Assembly: GCF_030818415.1 (NCBI RefSeq) | Contig: NZ_JAUTAE010000001.1 | Coordinates: forward strand, 64,501-128,500 | Source of the DNA: Sphingomonas sp. SORGH_AS_0950 | GTDB lineage: Bacteria > Pseudomonadota > Alphaproteobacteria > Sphingomonadales > Sphingomonadaceae | Direction: 5' to 3' | DNA: 64,000 nucleotides | Shown here: in pieces, positions 9,460 to 17,734 of the stretch | Position numbering within the stretch: the stretch's first letter is position 1 | Layout of the letters: the number at the start of each line of letters is the position of its first letter | Program-made: the position numbers and the translations under genes | Notes under the pieces: model-generated | What the model saw: only the letters and a program-made list of their open reading frames with translations | What the model was told of the DNA's origin: nothing | Database searches by the model: none

Positions 9460-11019
9460 TCAATCCGCCGCGATCGGGCCGTCATGCGGCTTGGGTCGCC
9501 GGGTGAACCAGGTCAGCGCCGCCAGCACGATGCACAGCCAGGCCGACACATAGAAGATGTCGGTCGAGGCCAGCAGATAGGCCTGGCCGACCATCTGCCG
9601 GGTGACGGCGGCGGCGGCCTGGGTATCGGTCAGGCCCAGATGGTTGAGACCCGTCCGCGCCATCTGCCACACCGGATTCTGGCCGATCGCCTCGGACAGA
9701 TGCGCCTGGTGCAGCGCCTCGCGCCGGTCCCACATCGTCGTCGTCAGCGACGCGGCAAAACTCCCCGCCGTGATGCGCGCGAAATTGGAAATGCCGGTCG
9801 CCGACGGAATGCGATGCTGGGGCACGCCGTCCAGCGCGATGGTCAGCATCGCGAGGAAGAAGGTGCTCATCGCGATCCCCTGAACCATCAGCGGCAGGAC
9901 GAAGTCGCTGAAGCTGGCCGAGGTGTTGAGCCCCGAGCGCATCCAGTAGGACAGGCCGAAGGCGGCAAAGGCGATGGTCGCCATGATCCGCGCATCGACC
10001 TTGCCCGACAGCCGCGCGACGATGGGGGTGAGGACCACCGCCACCGCCCCGCTGGGCGCGGCGACCAGCCCCGCCCAGGTCGCGGTATAGCCGAGCTGCG
10101 TCTGGAGCCAGAGCGGCAGCAGCAGCGTGTTGGCGAAGAACACGGCATAGCCGAGGCAGAAGGCCAGCGTCCCGATGCTGAAATTGCGCCCCTTGAACAG
10201 CGACAGGTCGACCGCCGGGTTGGCGTCGGTCATCTCCCAGATCAGCCATGCGACGAAGCCGACGATGGCGATCACCGTCATCACCACGATCCGGGTCGAA
10301 TGGAACCAGTCATCATTCTTGCCCAGGTCGAGCATCATCTGGAGCGCCCCGACCCAGACGACCAGCATGATGAGCCCGACCTTGTCGATCGGCAGGTTGC
10401 GGGTCGGCGTTTCCCGGCTCGACAGGCCGCGCCAGCAGACACCGGCGCAGAACAGGCCGACCGGCACGTTGATCAGGAAGATCCAGCTCCAGTGATAATT
10501 GTCGGAGATGTAGCCGCCCAGGATCGGCCCCATGATCGGCGCGACCAGCGTCGTCATCGACCAGATGCCGAGCGCGGTCGAGCGTTTCTGCGGCGGGAAG
10601 ATCGAGATCAGCAGCGCCTGGCTGCCCGGGATCATCGGCCCCGATACCGCGCCTTGAAGCACGCGGAAACCGATCAGCGAGGACAGGTCCCATGCGATGC
10701 CGCACAGGAACGAGGCGATGGTGAACAGGAAGACCGAGACGCAGAATGTCCGCACCACCCCGAACTTGCCCATCAGCCAGCCGGTCAGCGGCACCGCCAC
10801 GCCGTTGGCGACGGCGAAGGCGGTGACGACCCAGGTCGAGTTGTCCGAACTGACGCCCAGATTGCCCGCGATGGTGGGCAGCGAGACGTTGGCGATGGTC
10901 GAATCGAGCACCTGCATGAAGGTGCCCAGCGCCAGCGCGAAGGCGATCAGCGCCAGCGAGGCGCCTTTCAGCGGAGCGGGGCCGTCCCCCGCGCCCGCCT
11001 GGGGAGGGGCGCCCGCCAT
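9460..11019 (-). CDS. emrB: DHA2 family MFS multidrug efflux permease (EmrB-like)
   Basis: The 519-residue integral membrane protein is predicted to have 14 transmembrane helices. Family motifs are LDSTIANVSLP in helix 1, GWLMGKFGVVR in the first cytoplasmic loop and PIMGPILGGYI in helix 5. EmrB is a proton-driven drug exporter that works with a periplasmic adaptor and an outer-membrane channel. Both are encoded immediately upstream in the same operon, and the start shares one base with the emrA stop. The substrate cannot be read from sequence. Confidence 0.92.
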   Translation of the reverse strand: MAGAPPQAGAGDGPAPLKGASLALIAFALALGTFMQVLDSTIANVSLPTIAGNLGVSSDNSTWVVTAFAVANGVAVPLTGWLMGKFGVVRTFCVSVFLFTIASFLCGIAWDLSSLIGFRVLQGAVSGPMIPGSQALLISIFPPQKRSTALGIWSMTTLVAPIMGPILGGYISDNYHWSWIFLINVPVGLFCAGVCWRGLSSRETPTRNLPIDKVGLIMLVVWVGALQMMLDLGKNDDWFHSTRIVVMTVIAIVGFVAWLIWEMTDANPAVDLSLFKGRNFSIGTLAFCLGYAVFFANTLLLPLWLQTQLGYTATWAGLVAAPSGAVAVVLTPIVARLSGKVDARIMATIAFAAFGLSYWMRSGLNTSASFSDFVLPLMVQGIAMSTFFLAMLTIALDGVPQHRIPSATGISNFARITAGSFAASLTTTMWDRREALHQAHLSEAIGQNPVWQMARTGLNHLGLTDTQAAAAVTRQMVGQAYLLASTDIFYVSAWLCIVLAALTWFTRRPKPHDGPIAAD

Positions 11020-12182
11020 CAGCGATTGGCCGCGATGATCTGCGCGATCCGCGCCTCGATCGCGGGATCGTTGCCGTCGGTCGCGGGGGTGCGATAGGTC
11101 TGGCTTGCAGGGGCACCGATGCGCGGGCCGCGCTGGTCGGCGGTATCGACCGTGACGGTCGCCGACAGGCCGACGCGCAGCGGGTTCTGGCGAAGCTCAT
11201 TGGCGTCCAGCCCGATCCGCACCGGCACGCGCTGGACGATCTTGATCCAGTTGCCGCTGGCATTTTGCGGCGGCAGCAGCGCGAAGGCGTTGCCGCTGCC
11301 CGCGCCCAGGCCGATAACCTTGCCGTGATAGACGATCTTGCCGCCATAGATGTCGGCGACGATCGTCGCGGGCTGGCCGATCCGCAGGTCCTTCAACTGG
11401 GTCTCGCGGAAATTGGCGTCGACCCAGAGCCGGTCGAGCGGCACCACCGCCATCAGCGGGGTTCCGGCGGCGACCTGCTGGCCGACCTGCACGGTGCGCT
11501 GCGCGACGACGCCGGTGATCGGGGCGACGACGTGCATATGGCTGCGCGCGATGGCGGCGCGGCGATAGGCGGCGATCGCGGCGAGGACCGACGGGTTGGT
11601 CGATACCTCGGTCCCCTGCACGGCGGTGCGCGCCTGCGCCGCCTGGGCGCGGGCGAGGTTCAGGTTGGCGGTCGCGACCTTTACCGCGTCGGCGGCGTGC
11701 GACAGCTCCTCGCCCGACACGGCCCCCTCGGCGGCGGCACCCCGGCGGCGGGCATAATCGGCCTGCGCCTGGGTCAGCTCGGCCTGCGCCTGGACGATGG
11801 CCGCGCCGCTTTGGTTGACCTTGGTGAAGTCCGCCCGCGTCGCGCGGACCGCGCGCGCCAGCTCGGCGGCGGCCGAGGCCACGCCGACATCGGCGGTGGC
11901 GGGGTCCAGGTCGATCAGCGGCGCGCCCTGCTTCACCGTCTGGGTGTTGTCGGCATGGATGGCGAGCACCGTGCCAGGATCGCGCGCGGTGATCGCCACC
12001 ACATCGCCCGCGACATAGGCGTCGTCGGTCTCTTCCTCGGGCTTGGCGAGCAGGAAGTGGAACACGGCCCAGACGATCGCGGCGATCACCACGACGACCG
12101 CCAGGATGGTCAGGCCGGTCTTGCGCGCCCTGGGCTTGCCAGCGGGCGCGGGGGAGGGGGCAGCGGTGGCGGTGTCGCTCAT
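11019..12182 (-). CDS. emrA: HlyD/EmrA family efflux adaptor
   Basis: The 387-residue membrane-fusion protein has a cytoplasmic Ala/Pro-rich N-terminus, one membrane segment (about residues 25-45), the EmrA-type motif ETDDAYVAGDVV, a barrel-sandwich (lipoyl-like) domain split by a long alpha-helical hairpin rich in Ala, and a beta-barrel domain (VAPITGVVAQR, VDANFRETQL). It would bridge EmrB to the outer-membrane factor. It overlaps the preceding outer-membrane factor gene by 4 bases (ATGA) and emrB by 1 base. Confidence 0.92.
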   Translation of the reverse strand: MSDTATAAPSPAPAGKPRARKTGLTILAVVVVIAAIVWAVFHFLLAKPEEETDDAYVAGDVVAITARDPGTVLAIHADNTQTVKQGAPLIDLDPATADVGVASAAAELARAVRATRADFTKVNQSGAAIVQAQAELTQAQADYARRRGAAAEGAVSGEELSHAADAVKVATANLNLARAQAAQARTAVQGTEVSTNPSVLAAIAAYRRAAIARSHMHVVAPITGVVAQRTVQVGQQVAAGTPLMAVVPLDRLWVDANFRETQLKDLRIGQPATIVADIYGGKIVYHGKVIGLGAGSGNAFALLPPQNASGNWIKIVQRVPVRIGLDANELRQNPLRVGLSATVTVDTADQRGPRIGAPASQTYRTPATDGNDPAIEARIAQIIAANR

Positions 12183-13582
12183 CGGGGCGTGCTTTCGGTG
12201 GAAGGAGAGAAACCGCCGCCCAGGGCGACGGCCAGCGCGATCCGCGCCTGGACCGCGTCGGCGGCGAGATTGGCGTCGGCCTGATCGGCCTCCAGCTGGC
12301 GGATATCGGGGTCGATCAACCCCAGTTGCGATTGCAGCCCGCTCGATACGCGAATGGCGTTCAGGCGGCGCGTCTCGGCCAGTCCGCGCGTGACCTCGCT
12401 CTGGCGGGCGCGCTCGGTGGCGAGGGTGCGGCTGCGCGTCACCGCATCGGCGGCCTCGCGCACCGCGCCGACGACCCGGTCGTTATAATCGGCGGTCGCC
12501 AGGTCGAGCGCGGCGGTCGCGCCGGCCAGGCCCGCGCGAAGCCGCCCGCTGTCGAAGATCGGCAGGTGGATGGCGGGCCCGGCGCCGACGGTCCCGGCAT
12601 CGGCGGTGAACAGATTGCCCAGCCCGACCGCCTGGAACCCCGCCAGCGCCATCAGATTGACATTGGGCAGGAACGCCTTGCGCGCGACCTCCTGCCCGCC
12701 CTTCGCGGCCTCGATCCGGGCGAGCGCGGCGGCGATGTCGGGGCGACGGGACAGCAGGTCGGCGGGCACGATGCCCGGCATGGGGAGCGCGGTGTCGAGC
12801 GCGATCCGCGTCGGCGCGATCGTCGCGGGATAGTCGAGGCCCCGCCCGGCCAGCGCCGCCAGCGCGTTGCGCGCCAGCGCCGCCTGTGCCTCGGCCCTTG
12901 CCAGCGCGACCCGCGCTTGGGCGAGCAAAGTCTGCGCGCTGCTGGCGTCGAGCTGGCTGGCGAGGTGGTTGCGGATGCGCGCCTGCACCAGCCCCAGCGA
13001 GCGGGTGCGTGTATCGATGGTCCGGCGCGCGATCGCCGCTTGACGCTCGGCACGGGCGAGTTCGACATAGGTCTGCGCGACCGATCCTGCGAGCGCAAGC
13101 CGCGCCGCCGTCACGTCGAGCATCGCCGCGCGGGTGGAGGCGCGCGCCGCCTGAATCGCGGCGGCCTGTCGCCCGAACAGGTCGATCGTCCAGTTGAGAC
13201 TGGCCTGTGCCTGCCCCAGCCATTGGGTCGTCCCCGCATAGGGCGGCGGAATGGTGTAGCGGCCCGAGATGCGGCTATATTGCTCCTGCGCGTCGAGCGA
13301 CACGGCGGGGCCGTCCTCCGCCCGGCGGCTGGCCAGCACCGACTCGGCCTGGCGCAGCCGCGCCATCGCGATCTCCAGCGACGGATTGCCGGACAGCGCA
13401 TCGCCGACGATCCGGTCGAGCTGCGGATCGCCCAGCCCATGCCACCACTCGGTCGCCACCAGCGGCGCCTGCGCGGTGCCCAGACCCAGCGTGTCGGTCG
13501 CGACCGGGGCGATGGCGGGATGCGCCTGCGGCACCGAACAGCCCGCCAGCAAAAGGGCGGTGAGGAATGCCGACCGCTTCAT
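12179..13582 (-). CDS. Outer-membrane efflux lipoprotein (NodT/OprM family)
   Basis: This is the outer-membrane channel of the EmrAB-type pump. The 467-residue product starts with a lipoprotein signal (LLLAGC lipobox, Cys15) and has the two repeated outer-membrane efflux protein domains with long helices (for example LRQAESVLASRRAE and the SRRPDIAAALARIEAAK motif near the middle). The ATG at 13582 is chosen because the lipoprotein signal begins there, and it overlaps the marR stop by 4 bases. The frame continues upstream through marR, but that part is a shadow. Confidence 0.93.
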   Translation of the reverse strand: MKRSAFLTALLLAGCSVPQAHPAIAPVATDTLGLGTAQAPLVATEWWHGLGDPQLDRIVGDALSGNPSLEIAMARLRQAESVLASRRAEDGPAVSLDAQEQYSRISGRYTIPPPYAGTTQWLGQAQASLNWTIDLFGRQAAAIQAARASTRAAMLDVTAARLALAGSVAQTYVELARAERQAAIARRTIDTRTRSLGLVQARIRNHLASQLDASSAQTLLAQARVALARAEAQAALARNALAALAGRGLDYPATIAPTRIALDTALPMPGIVPADLLSRRPDIAAALARIEAAKGGQEVARKAFLPNVNLMALAGFQAVGLGNLFTADAGTVGAGPAIHLPIFDSGRLRAGLAGATAALDLATADYNDRVVGAVREAADAVTRSRTLATERARQSEVTRGLAETRRLNAIRVSSGLQSQLGLIDPDIRQLEADQADANLAADAVQARIALAVALGGGFSPSTESTPR

Positions 13583-14031
13583 GCCTGTGTCTCCAGACGG
13601 TCGCGGAGCCGGAGGAGAAGGGCGACGAGCTGGTCGGCATCCTCCTGCGACCAGTCGGCCATCCAGTCGTTCCACAGGGTGACGACCTTGACCTTGCAGC
13701 GTTCCGCGACGATGCGCCCGGCCTCGGTCAGCGCGAGGCGGACGACCCGGCGATCGGATGTGCAGCGGCGGCGCGCGATCAGGCCGCGCTCCTCCAGCGT
13801 GTCGATGATCCGCGTCGTCGCGCCGGTATCGTGGCACAGGTGGCGCGACATCTCCGCCGCCGTCTCCCCGAAACCGCAGAGCAGCGTCATCAGCGCGCTC
13901 CACTGGACATGGGTGACTTCCTCATCCTGAAAGATCGGCTCCATCCCGATCCGGGCGAGCTGGAACACGCGCTTGGTCAGATAACCGACCGAGCGTTCGG
14001 GATCGAAATGGGCAGTATCTTGGTGAGCCAT
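13579..14031 (-). CDS. MarR family transcriptional regulator
   Basis: The 150-residue winged-helix protein has the MarR layout: an N-terminal dimerisation helix, VTHVQWSALMTLLCGFGETAAEMSRHL, the recognition region DTGATTRIIDTLEERGLIARRR, the wing CTSDRRVVRLALTEAG and a C-terminal dimerisation helix. As first gene of an efflux operon it is inferred to be a ligand-responsive repressor of itself and the pump. A double palindrome sits immediately upstream of its start codon. No clear ribosome binding site is visible, so a very short leader is possible. Confidence 0.92.
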   Translation of the reverse strand: MAHQDTAHFDPERSVGYLTKRVFQLARIGMEPIFQDEEVTHVQWSALMTLLCGFGETAAEMSRHLCHDTGATTRIIDTLEERGLIARRRCTSDRRVVRLALTEAGRIVAERCKVKVVTLWNDWMADWSQEDADQLVALLLRLRDRLETQA

Positions 14032-14032
14032 A

Positions 14033-14065
14033 TGACTGCCATGGCAATAGCTGCCACGGCAGTCA
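14033..14065 (-). promoter_or_regulatory. Candidate MarR operator (double palindrome)
   Basis: Two copies of TGCCAYGGCA, at 14037-14046 (TGCCATGGCA, a perfect 10-base palindrome) and 14052-14061 (TGCCACGGCA), lie 15 bases apart. They are nested in a larger inverted repeat whose perfect arms are TGACTGCC (14033-14040) and GGCAGTCA (14058-14065). On the minus strand the distal arm is part of TTGACT, a candidate -35 element. The repeat ends one base from the marR start codon, which is typical of an autoregulated MarR site. Confidence 0.65.
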
Positions 14066-14114
14066 ATTTATGGATGCCATCATGACGTATTTGTCATGGT
14101 CGAGCGGGTGCGGT

Positions 14115-14140
14115 GGGGCGAGACGATCGCGTCTCGCCCC
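14115..14140 (-). terminator. Hairpin downstream of the GH9 gene
   Basis: A perfect 10-base-pair stem (GGGGCGAGAC / GTCTCGCCCC, loop GATCGC) follows the GH9 stop by 8 bases. There is no T tract, so it may be a weak or factor-assisted terminator or an RNA-stabilising hairpin. Confidence 0.5.
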
Positions 14141-14147
14141 GTTCGGG

Positions 14148-16637
14148 TCAGTGGGTTTCGCGGGTCGCCGCGATCGCGGCATTGGCGGCGAGGATATAGG
14201 CCGAGGTGGTCGCGACCGTATATTCGTTCTCGAACCACAGGAACGGCCAGTCGGTCTTCAACTCGGGGAAGTCCGGCTTCACGATCAGCACGCCCGGCAC
14301 CAGCCCGCCGGGGATGAAGCCGTAATCGGCGCGGTTGTGACCATAGCCGATCAGCTTGGACGCGGTACCCACCGTCGAGACGAGCGACAGGTTGTTCGCC
14401 GGGTGCCGCCCCAGCACATAGTCGATCGCGTTCAGCGTGTATTCGGTCCCGACGATCTCCGGGAACGCCTTGTGCATCAGGTACATGTTCGATCCGAACG
14501 CGACGACCTGATGCGATCCGGCCCAATTGGCTTCGCTGATCGGTACGCCGAAGGGGTTTTTGGCCAGATCGGCGTCGAGCGTCGCCTTGGCCTGCCGGAC
14601 CAGCGGCACCAGTGCGGCCCGGTACTTGGCGTCCATGAAGGGCAGGGCGCGGATCGCCGAGGCCCCGACCCATTCGAAGCTCTTGGCCACCACCGGCATC
14701 AGCGCGCGGAGGCGATCGGCATAGACGCGGTCGCCCTTGCTGGTGATCAGCATTTCCACCGTCGCGCCGACATTGGCGCCCTCCGCCGACCAGGGCGATC
14801 CCGAATCGTCGCGCCCGTCACCCGCCTTGACCGGGCCCTTTTGCTGGCGGGACCACAGCGTCTTGGCGGCATCCCACGCCTCGGCGGCCATGGTCGGGTC
14901 GCTGTCGGCCAGCGCGCGCGAGGCGGCGGCCAGCGCGCCCGCCACCGCCAGATTGTTGGCGGGCAGATCGGTGGTGAAGGCCCAGCGATCGTCCTGCGCG
15001 CCCGACGATCCGCCGCGCCGCTCCGCCACGCCCAGCGAGGCGTCATAGGTCAGATTGTCGGTCTGGGACCCCGCATCGCCCAGATGAGCATATTGCCGCT
15101 GGACGGGGTCGATGATGCCAACGATCGCATGGCCGAACACCTTGTACTGGGCGAGCAGTTGCAGCGCGCCGTGGCGGATCTGCTGGACCGCGTCCTGCTG
15201 GCCGTCGGGCTTGCGGATTTCGACCGCACGGGCGGCCTCGTCCACGCTCGTCTCGTCCCAGTCCAGCCCGTAAAGCTCACGCCCCCAGGCCAGATCGCGG
15301 ACCACGGCGGCGTTTTGCGGCGTCTGGATGTCGTAATCGCCCGCATCCTGGAAGCCGCCGACGTCCAGCCCCGGAATATGCTCACCCGGCTTGAACGGCG
15401 AATCGAGGGTCGGACCCATTTTATAGCCGTCGAAATGGACGTGATTGGGCGGCGCCTGGCGCGCATCGTCCAGATGCGAGGGGGCGGACCAGACGCGATA
15501 TTGTTCGCGAATGCCGACATGGTCCATCTGCTCGGCGATGAAGGTGTCGAGCGAGGTCTGCCAGATGCGGTCATAGGCGTCGGGCGCGATGCGGAACGGG
15601 TTGGTCACCTGGCCGCCATAGGAAATGGCATAGACGCCCGGTTCGCGGACCTGCGAGAAGTCGAAGGCGGCGTAATTATAGCGCATCCAGCGTCCGCGCG
15701 GGGTGACGCGGCTGCGCAGCACCGATTGCCGGGTTCCGTCGGCGGCCAGGCGGACGAGTTCGGCCTCGGCGGGGGCGAAACCGTGCGGATCGGTCTCGAT
15801 CAGCGCGATCTTGGATCGGCCCGGCGTATAGCCCGCCTGGTTGAACGAGACGACCGGCGCGCGGACCCAGTCCTTCACGACATTGGGGCGGACATGCCAG
15901 ACGACGGCATTCTCCCTGGCCCCGGCCGCGATCAGCGAGCGGACGACGAACCAGCCATTCTGCGCCCGGTTGCGCGCGTCATAGAGTTCCAGCGCCCCGG
16001 CGTCCGAGGTGATGGTGACGCGGGTCAGCGGATCTTCGGGCGACAGGGTGATCGACTTGCCCCCGGCGGCCAGCGGCATCGGATCGCCCGACCCGTCCTT
16101 GCGCATCGGTCCCGTGGCATGACGCGGGAAGAGCCCCGGCGCGCTGTCCATCAGATAGGTCTTGCCGAAATAGCTGGTCGGCAGGAAATCGAGGTTGAAC
16201 CCCGCCTTGCCCGCCAGCGCCGCGGGCAGCGGCTTGTCGAGGTCGACCGCGATGCGAAACCCGTCGCCCTCTGCCGTCACCTTCACCCGATAACCCAGAT
16301 CGACGTCCTTATAGGTGGATCGGACCACCACCTGATTGGGCTCGGTCCCGCGCGTCCGGCTGATGAAGGCGGGGACCGGGTCCCATTGTTCGGGCGTGCG
16401 GTTCAATCGCACCGCGCCATCGGTCGCGATCCGCTCGCCATGCAGGACGATCTGGAGCCCGGCATTCTTCTCGTCGAAGAAGATCGGGCTGAACTGATTC
16501 TGGTCGACCATGACGGTCAGCCCCTGGCGCTCGAGCGTCTCCGCCGGGGTGACGGCCAGCGACTGTGCCCGGACCGCCTGGGCCCCCGCGATCACGCTGG
16601 CCGAGGCCAACAAGGCGATCCCCATCCGTTTCAGCAT
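14148..16637 (-). CDS. Glycoside hydrolase family 9 protein (cellulase/exoglucosidase type)
   Basis: The 829-residue exported protein has a signal peptide (to about residue 25), a long N-terminal region with a cellulase-type Ig-like domain (VVSFNQAGYTPGRSKIAL near 260) and a GH9 (alpha/alpha)6 catalytic domain. The GH9 catalytic Asp pair is in GGFQDAGDYD near residues 428-431, and the general acid Glu is in WFENEYTV near residue 800. The domain also has SEANWAGSHQVVAFGSN and LGRHPANNLSLVSTVG. GH9 enzymes invert beta-1,4-glucosidic bonds. ATG 16637 is preferred, with AGGAGG just upstream; an upstream ATG at 16661 would start inside the operator-like sequence. Confidence 0.9.
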   Translation of the reverse strand: MLKRMGIALLASASVIAGAQAVRAQSLAVTPAETLERQGLTVMVDQNQFSPIFFDEKNAGLQIVLHGERIATDGAVRLNRTPEQWDPVPAFISRTRGTEPNQVVVRSTYKDVDLGYRVKVTAEGDGFRIAVDLDKPLPAALAGKAGFNLDFLPTSYFGKTYLMDSAPGLFPRHATGPMRKDGSGDPMPLAAGGKSITLSPEDPLTRVTITSDAGALELYDARNRAQNGWFVVRSLIAAGARENAVVWHVRPNVVKDWVRAPVVSFNQAGYTPGRSKIALIETDPHGFAPAEAELVRLAADGTRQSVLRSRVTPRGRWMRYNYAAFDFSQVREPGVYAISYGGQVTNPFRIAPDAYDRIWQTSLDTFIAEQMDHVGIREQYRVWSAPSHLDDARQAPPNHVHFDGYKMGPTLDSPFKPGEHIPGLDVGGFQDAGDYDIQTPQNAAVVRDLAWGRELYGLDWDETSVDEAARAVEIRKPDGQQDAVQQIRHGALQLLAQYKVFGHAIVGIIDPVQRQYAHLGDAGSQTDNLTYDASLGVAERRGGSSGAQDDRWAFTTDLPANNLAVAGALAAASRALADSDPTMAAEAWDAAKTLWSRQQKGPVKAGDGRDDSGSPWSAEGANVGATVEMLITSKGDRVYADRLRALMPVVAKSFEWVGASAIRALPFMDAKYRAALVPLVRQAKATLDADLAKNPFGVPISEANWAGSHQVVAFGSNMYLMHKAFPEIVGTEYTLNAIDYVLGRHPANNLSLVSTVGTASKLIGYGHNRADYGFIPGGLVPGVLIVKPDFPELKTDWPFLWFENEYTVATTSAYILAANAAIAATRETH

Positions 16638-16646
16638 ATCCCCTCC

Positions 16647-16660
16647 TAGTAGCGCTATCA
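16647..16660 (-). promoter_or_regulatory. LacI-type operator candidate upstream of GH9
   Basis: TAGTAGCGCTATCA (minus strand TGATAGCGCTACTA) has a perfect 8-base palindromic core TAGCGCTA. It lies between the likely promoter and the ribosome binding site of the GH9 gene. It resembles the TGNTAGCGCTANCA class of LacI-family operators known from xylan/xylose regulons of Xanthomonas and Caulobacter. Related sequences occur upstream of the TonB receptor at 36711 and between GH67 and manD. Confidence 0.5.
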
Positions 16661-16909
16661 TTTATGAACGCGGAAGCGGCGCCCGGACGGAGAGTCCGTC
16701 CCGCATTCCGCGTCCCGCATGCCGGGGCCTTTATGACCTCGCGGCGCAGGCAATCTGTGGCAGATTGCCGGATTAAACAACGGAAAAGTGGATGGTTATC
16801 CTGCATCAGTCAAAGGGACGGCACGGGCCTTGCCCAGCCGACGCAAGGGGCCGGAGGGGACGTGAGTATAACGCTCATATGATCGGGCATGGGACGACCC
16901 AAGGCCACG

Positions 16910-16944
16910 AAAAAAAGGGCATGAACGGATCGCCGCTCATGCCC
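16910..16944 (-). terminator. Rho-independent terminator of the TPR gene
   Basis: On the minus strand GGGCATGA and TCATGCCC form a perfect 8-base-pair stem around a 12-base loop, followed by seven T residues (A run at 16910-16916). It lies 50 bases after the TPR gene stop. Confidence 0.85.
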
Positions 16945-16993
16945 TTGTGTCGAGGAGGGGGCCGGACGCCGCGATGCGGCGTACGGCTGGGGA

Positions 16994-17629
16994 TCAGGGT
17001 TGCGACTTGTAGCGCGGCTGGGCGCGTCCGGCCTCGTCGGCGGCCTGGCGGATCAGCGCGATGTTGCGCTTGATCGAGGCGGCCAGCGCCGCGCGCACGG
17101 CTTCGTCGGCATCCGAACCGGCGGGCACGTCGCGCAACAGCGCCAGCCAGTCGCCCACCGCTTCGTCATGCTGGCCCTTCAGATCCTTTTCCATCGCGAA
17201 ATAGAAACGGGCGCGCGGGTCGCGGGGATCGAGCGCCAGCGCCTTGCGAAAGGCTTCGGCGGCGGGGGCGGGGAGGTCGGCGGAGTTGGATTTGGTCGTC
17301 TGCATCACCGCTTCGCCGAGCGCCGACCAGGCGGTCGACTGGTTGGGATCGATCGCCAGCGAGGCGCGATAGGCGGCGGCAGCCTCGTCGAAGCGGCGGG
17401 CGGCGAGCATCGCATCGCCCAGGCGCTTCTGCGCGGCGGCATCGCCGGGCGCCTTGGTCGCGGCGGCCTGTGCGGCGGCGGGGGCTATGGCGGGGGCGGG
17501 GCGGTCGACGAAGACGGGGGCGGGCTCGGCCTTGTCGACCGGGCGGCGCAGCAGCGCCATGGCGATGAACGCCAGAAGGGCCAGCACGAGCACGATGCCC
17601 GCAATGACGAAGAATTTGCCCCGTTTCAT
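16994..17629 (-). CDS. TPR repeat membrane-anchored protein (CycH/NrfG-like)
   Basis: The 211-residue product has one N-terminal membrane anchor (about residues 7-28), a Pro/Ala-rich linker and then at least two TPR units (AAAQKRLGDAMLAARRFDEAAAAYRAS; PAAEAFRKALALDPRDPRARFYFA). The final part (GQHDEAVGDWLALLRDVPAGSDADEAVRAAL) resembles the C-terminal part of cytochrome c biogenesis TPR proteins such as CycH/CcmI. No other ccm genes are nearby, so a cytochrome role is only a suggestion. It is probably periplasmic and makes protein-protein contacts. Confidence 0.75.
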   Translation of the reverse strand: MKRGKFFVIAGIVLVLALLAFIAMALLRRPVDKAEPAPVFVDRPAPAIAPAAAQAAATKAPGDAAAQKRLGDAMLAARRFDEAAAAYRASLAIDPNQSTAWSALGEAVMQTTKSNSADLPAPAAEAFRKALALDPRDPRARFYFAMEKDLKGQHDEAVGDWLALLRDVPAGSDADEAVRAALAASIKRNIALIRQAADEAGRAQPRYKSQP

Positions 17630-17734
17630 CTGATGGATCCTGTTGGAATGGGTCGGCCGCGCCCCTTCTGGGTCAATCCCGTTGACAGACTGTAAACGAA
17701 ACGGGGCGTGGCGATGCGGTGACAGCCTTCGCCG

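Larger units (their letters stand above)
16638..16993. other. Intergenic region between GH9 and the TPR gene
   Basis: This stretch of about 355 bases holds the GH9 ribosome binding site, the LacI-type operator candidate (16647-16660) and a terminator for the TPR gene (16910-16944). The remainder should contain the GH9 promoter, but I cannot pick out convincing -35/-10 boxes. No coding sequence with plausible composition is visible on either strand. Confidence 0.6.

Noticed and set aside
14070..16649. 859-codon plus-strand frame opposite the GH9 gene
   Set aside because: The minus strand encodes a clear GH9 enzyme with signal peptide and catalytic motifs; the opposite frame has no motif and biased composition.
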